Shown here: one piece after another, positions 52,610 to 53,137 of the stretch
How the letters are laid out: each line of letters begins with the position of its first letter
How positions within the stretch are numbered: the stretch's first letter is position 1
NCBI GenBank assembly: GCA_023399155.1
Contig: JAEWQP010000036.1
Coordinates: 1-53,137 of the forward strand
Length of the DNA: 53,137 nt
Source: Verrucomicrobiota bacterium
Lineage (GTDB): Bacteria; Verrucomicrobiota; Verrucomicrobiia; Opitutales; Opitutaceae
Reading direction: 5' to 3'
Made by a program: the position numbers and the translations under genes
The notes under the pieces: model-generated
The model's input: only the letters and a program-made list of their open reading frames with translations
Database searches by the model: none
What the model was told of the DNA's origin: nothing

Positions 52610-52996
52610 TCACCGAGTGGTCTTTGCAGAATCGCGAGCGTCCTTGGTGACTGTCCTTCGATTCGAATCGCCGCGTCTCGAGATGAGCAAACCGAGCAGC
52701 GTACCGACGATGGCGAGCAGGGCGCATGAGAGTACAGGGCGCCGGAGAATGGTGCGGGTTGCCTTGCTTATCAATCCCATCGGCATGTCTGGTTGCAGGG
52801 ACGGTGGAAGGCGTCCCGCGAGCCGCGCATCGTGCATCACGGCATACACTTGGCCCAGATCCATCGCCGGCATGTGGACGCGCGGCACACCTGCGAACAC
52901 CGAAGCGTCGCCCGTGTCGCGGAGTATTTCCATGCGACTTGCGATCTTCCATTGATCGGTCCACCGCGGGTGGATCACCCAGCGCACGGCTTCCAT
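52610..52996 (-). CDS. Hypothetical small membrane protein
   Basis: 128 residues from ATG 52996 with one transmembrane helix near the C-terminus (VLSCALLAIVGTLLGLLIS) followed by a basic tail (SRRGDSNRRTVTKDA). The N-terminal part (VIHPRWTDQWKIASRMEIL) would be soluble and extracytoplasmic or cytoplasmic depending on topology. It is not recognised. Codon use is less GC-biased than in core genes, and it may be a remnant of a larger gene. Confidence 0.45.
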   Translation of the reverse strand: MEAVRWVIHPRWTDQWKIASRMEILRDTGDASVFAGVPRVHMPAMDLGQVYAVMHDARLAGRLPPSLQPDMPMGLISKATRTILRRPVLSCALLAIVGTLLGLLISRRGDSNRRTVTKDARDSAKTTR

Positions 52997-53035
52997 CGAG
53001 ATTCCAGTGCATCCTATTGATTGTTACTTATAGAA

Positions 53036-53052
53036 GTGACAACTGAGGTCAC
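53036..53052. promoter_or_regulatory. Inverted repeat GTGAC-N7-GTCAC before the XRE gene
   Basis: A 5-bp dyad lies about 18 bp upstream of the putative XRE start at 53070. TATAGA at about 53029-53034 may be a -10 box. The dyad could be an autoregulatory operator; this is inferred only from position. Confidence 0.3.
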
Positions 53053-53069
53053 ATCTGTATGTTTGCGGT

Positions 53070-53137
53070 ATGGGGATGCCGAAAGGATGCAAGATTGATG
53101 GGGAAGCGCTGAAGGTCCGGCGGCTGGAAGCACGACG
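53070..53137 (+). CDS. Start of an XRE-type HTH regulator (truncated by window end)
   Basis: ATG 53070 (or 53076) opens MGMPKGCKIDGEALKVRRLE and continues to the window end. The pattern 'IDGEALKxRRLEAR' is the usual first helix of Cro/C1-type HTH domains. Only 22 codons are visible, so the function and length cannot be told. Confidence 0.5.
   Translation, partial: MGMPKGCKIDGEALKVRRLEAR

Overview
The window is a contiguous stretch of a GC-rich, Gram-negative chromosome. Evidence for a Gram-negative cell includes SecA with its zinc tail, Lnt, a DUF481-type outer-membrane barrel and a type IV-like prepilin. Gene content and style point to Verrucomicrobiota, most likely Opitutaceae: GTP-type PEP carboxykinase, a prepilin with an AFQKVREN-type neck, a secreted amylase with an Ig-like tail, a large DP-A-W solenoid protein, and many GTG/TTG starts with weak Shine-Dalgarno sites. 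The taxon is inferred from protein style, not from a search.

Region 1 (1-12.3 kb) holds core metabolism and envelope genes: the end of secA, lnt, a small helical protein, pckG, a CDF cation transporter, a gamma-carbonic-anhydrase/solenoid pair on the minus strand, an oxaloacetate decarboxylase-alpha/pyruvate carboxylase-B-like protein without a biotin domain, and a PduO-type cobalamin adenosyltransferase. Region 2 (12.3-18 kb) holds a small basic ORF, a DmeF-like Co/Ni exporter and two divergent GH13 alpha-glucan hydrolases. Region 3 (18-28 kb) holds a 675-residue protein with charged low-complexity tails, a CPBP protease-thiL-tsaE operon on the minus strand, and a DUF58-transglutaminase-MoxR set. 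Region 4 (28-36 kb) holds gyrB-gyrA, a divergent Rrf2 regulator, a CT398-like zinc-ribbon coiled-coil protein and the RNase P RNA. Region 5 (36-38.3 kb) holds a hypothetical protein, a DUF481 barrel and a prepilin with a terminator. Region 6 (38.5-52.5 kb) is a surface-polysaccharide cluster: a flippase, two FkbM methyltransferases, a DUF268 protein, a class I methyltransferase, about seven glycosyltransferases, an SDR epimerase and a DegT aminotransferase. It is built as plus-, minus-, then plus-strand blocks with many 4-22 nt gene overlaps. The window ends with a small membrane ORF and the start of an XRE-type regulator.

The most unusual feature is not a gene. Many spacers, nearly all directly 3' of a gene, contain degenerate tandem arrays with a 6-9 nt period. 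Each spacer has its own unit (for example AGGCGAG, GTGGTCC/GTAGTCC, NGTNGTCC, GGGCTGAA, CCTCTGTGT). In several spacers a second arm carries the reverse-complement unit, so the RNA could fold into a long imperfect hairpin. These arrays generate spurious ORFs and seem to be a recurrent 3'-flank structure. Other points worth checking are an SDR with Asn in place of the catalytic Tyr, the biotin-less OadA-like protein, a 25-unit helical solenoid, a perfect dyad over a -35-like box upstream of dmeF, and a folded-looking, gene-free leader at 18.0 kb.
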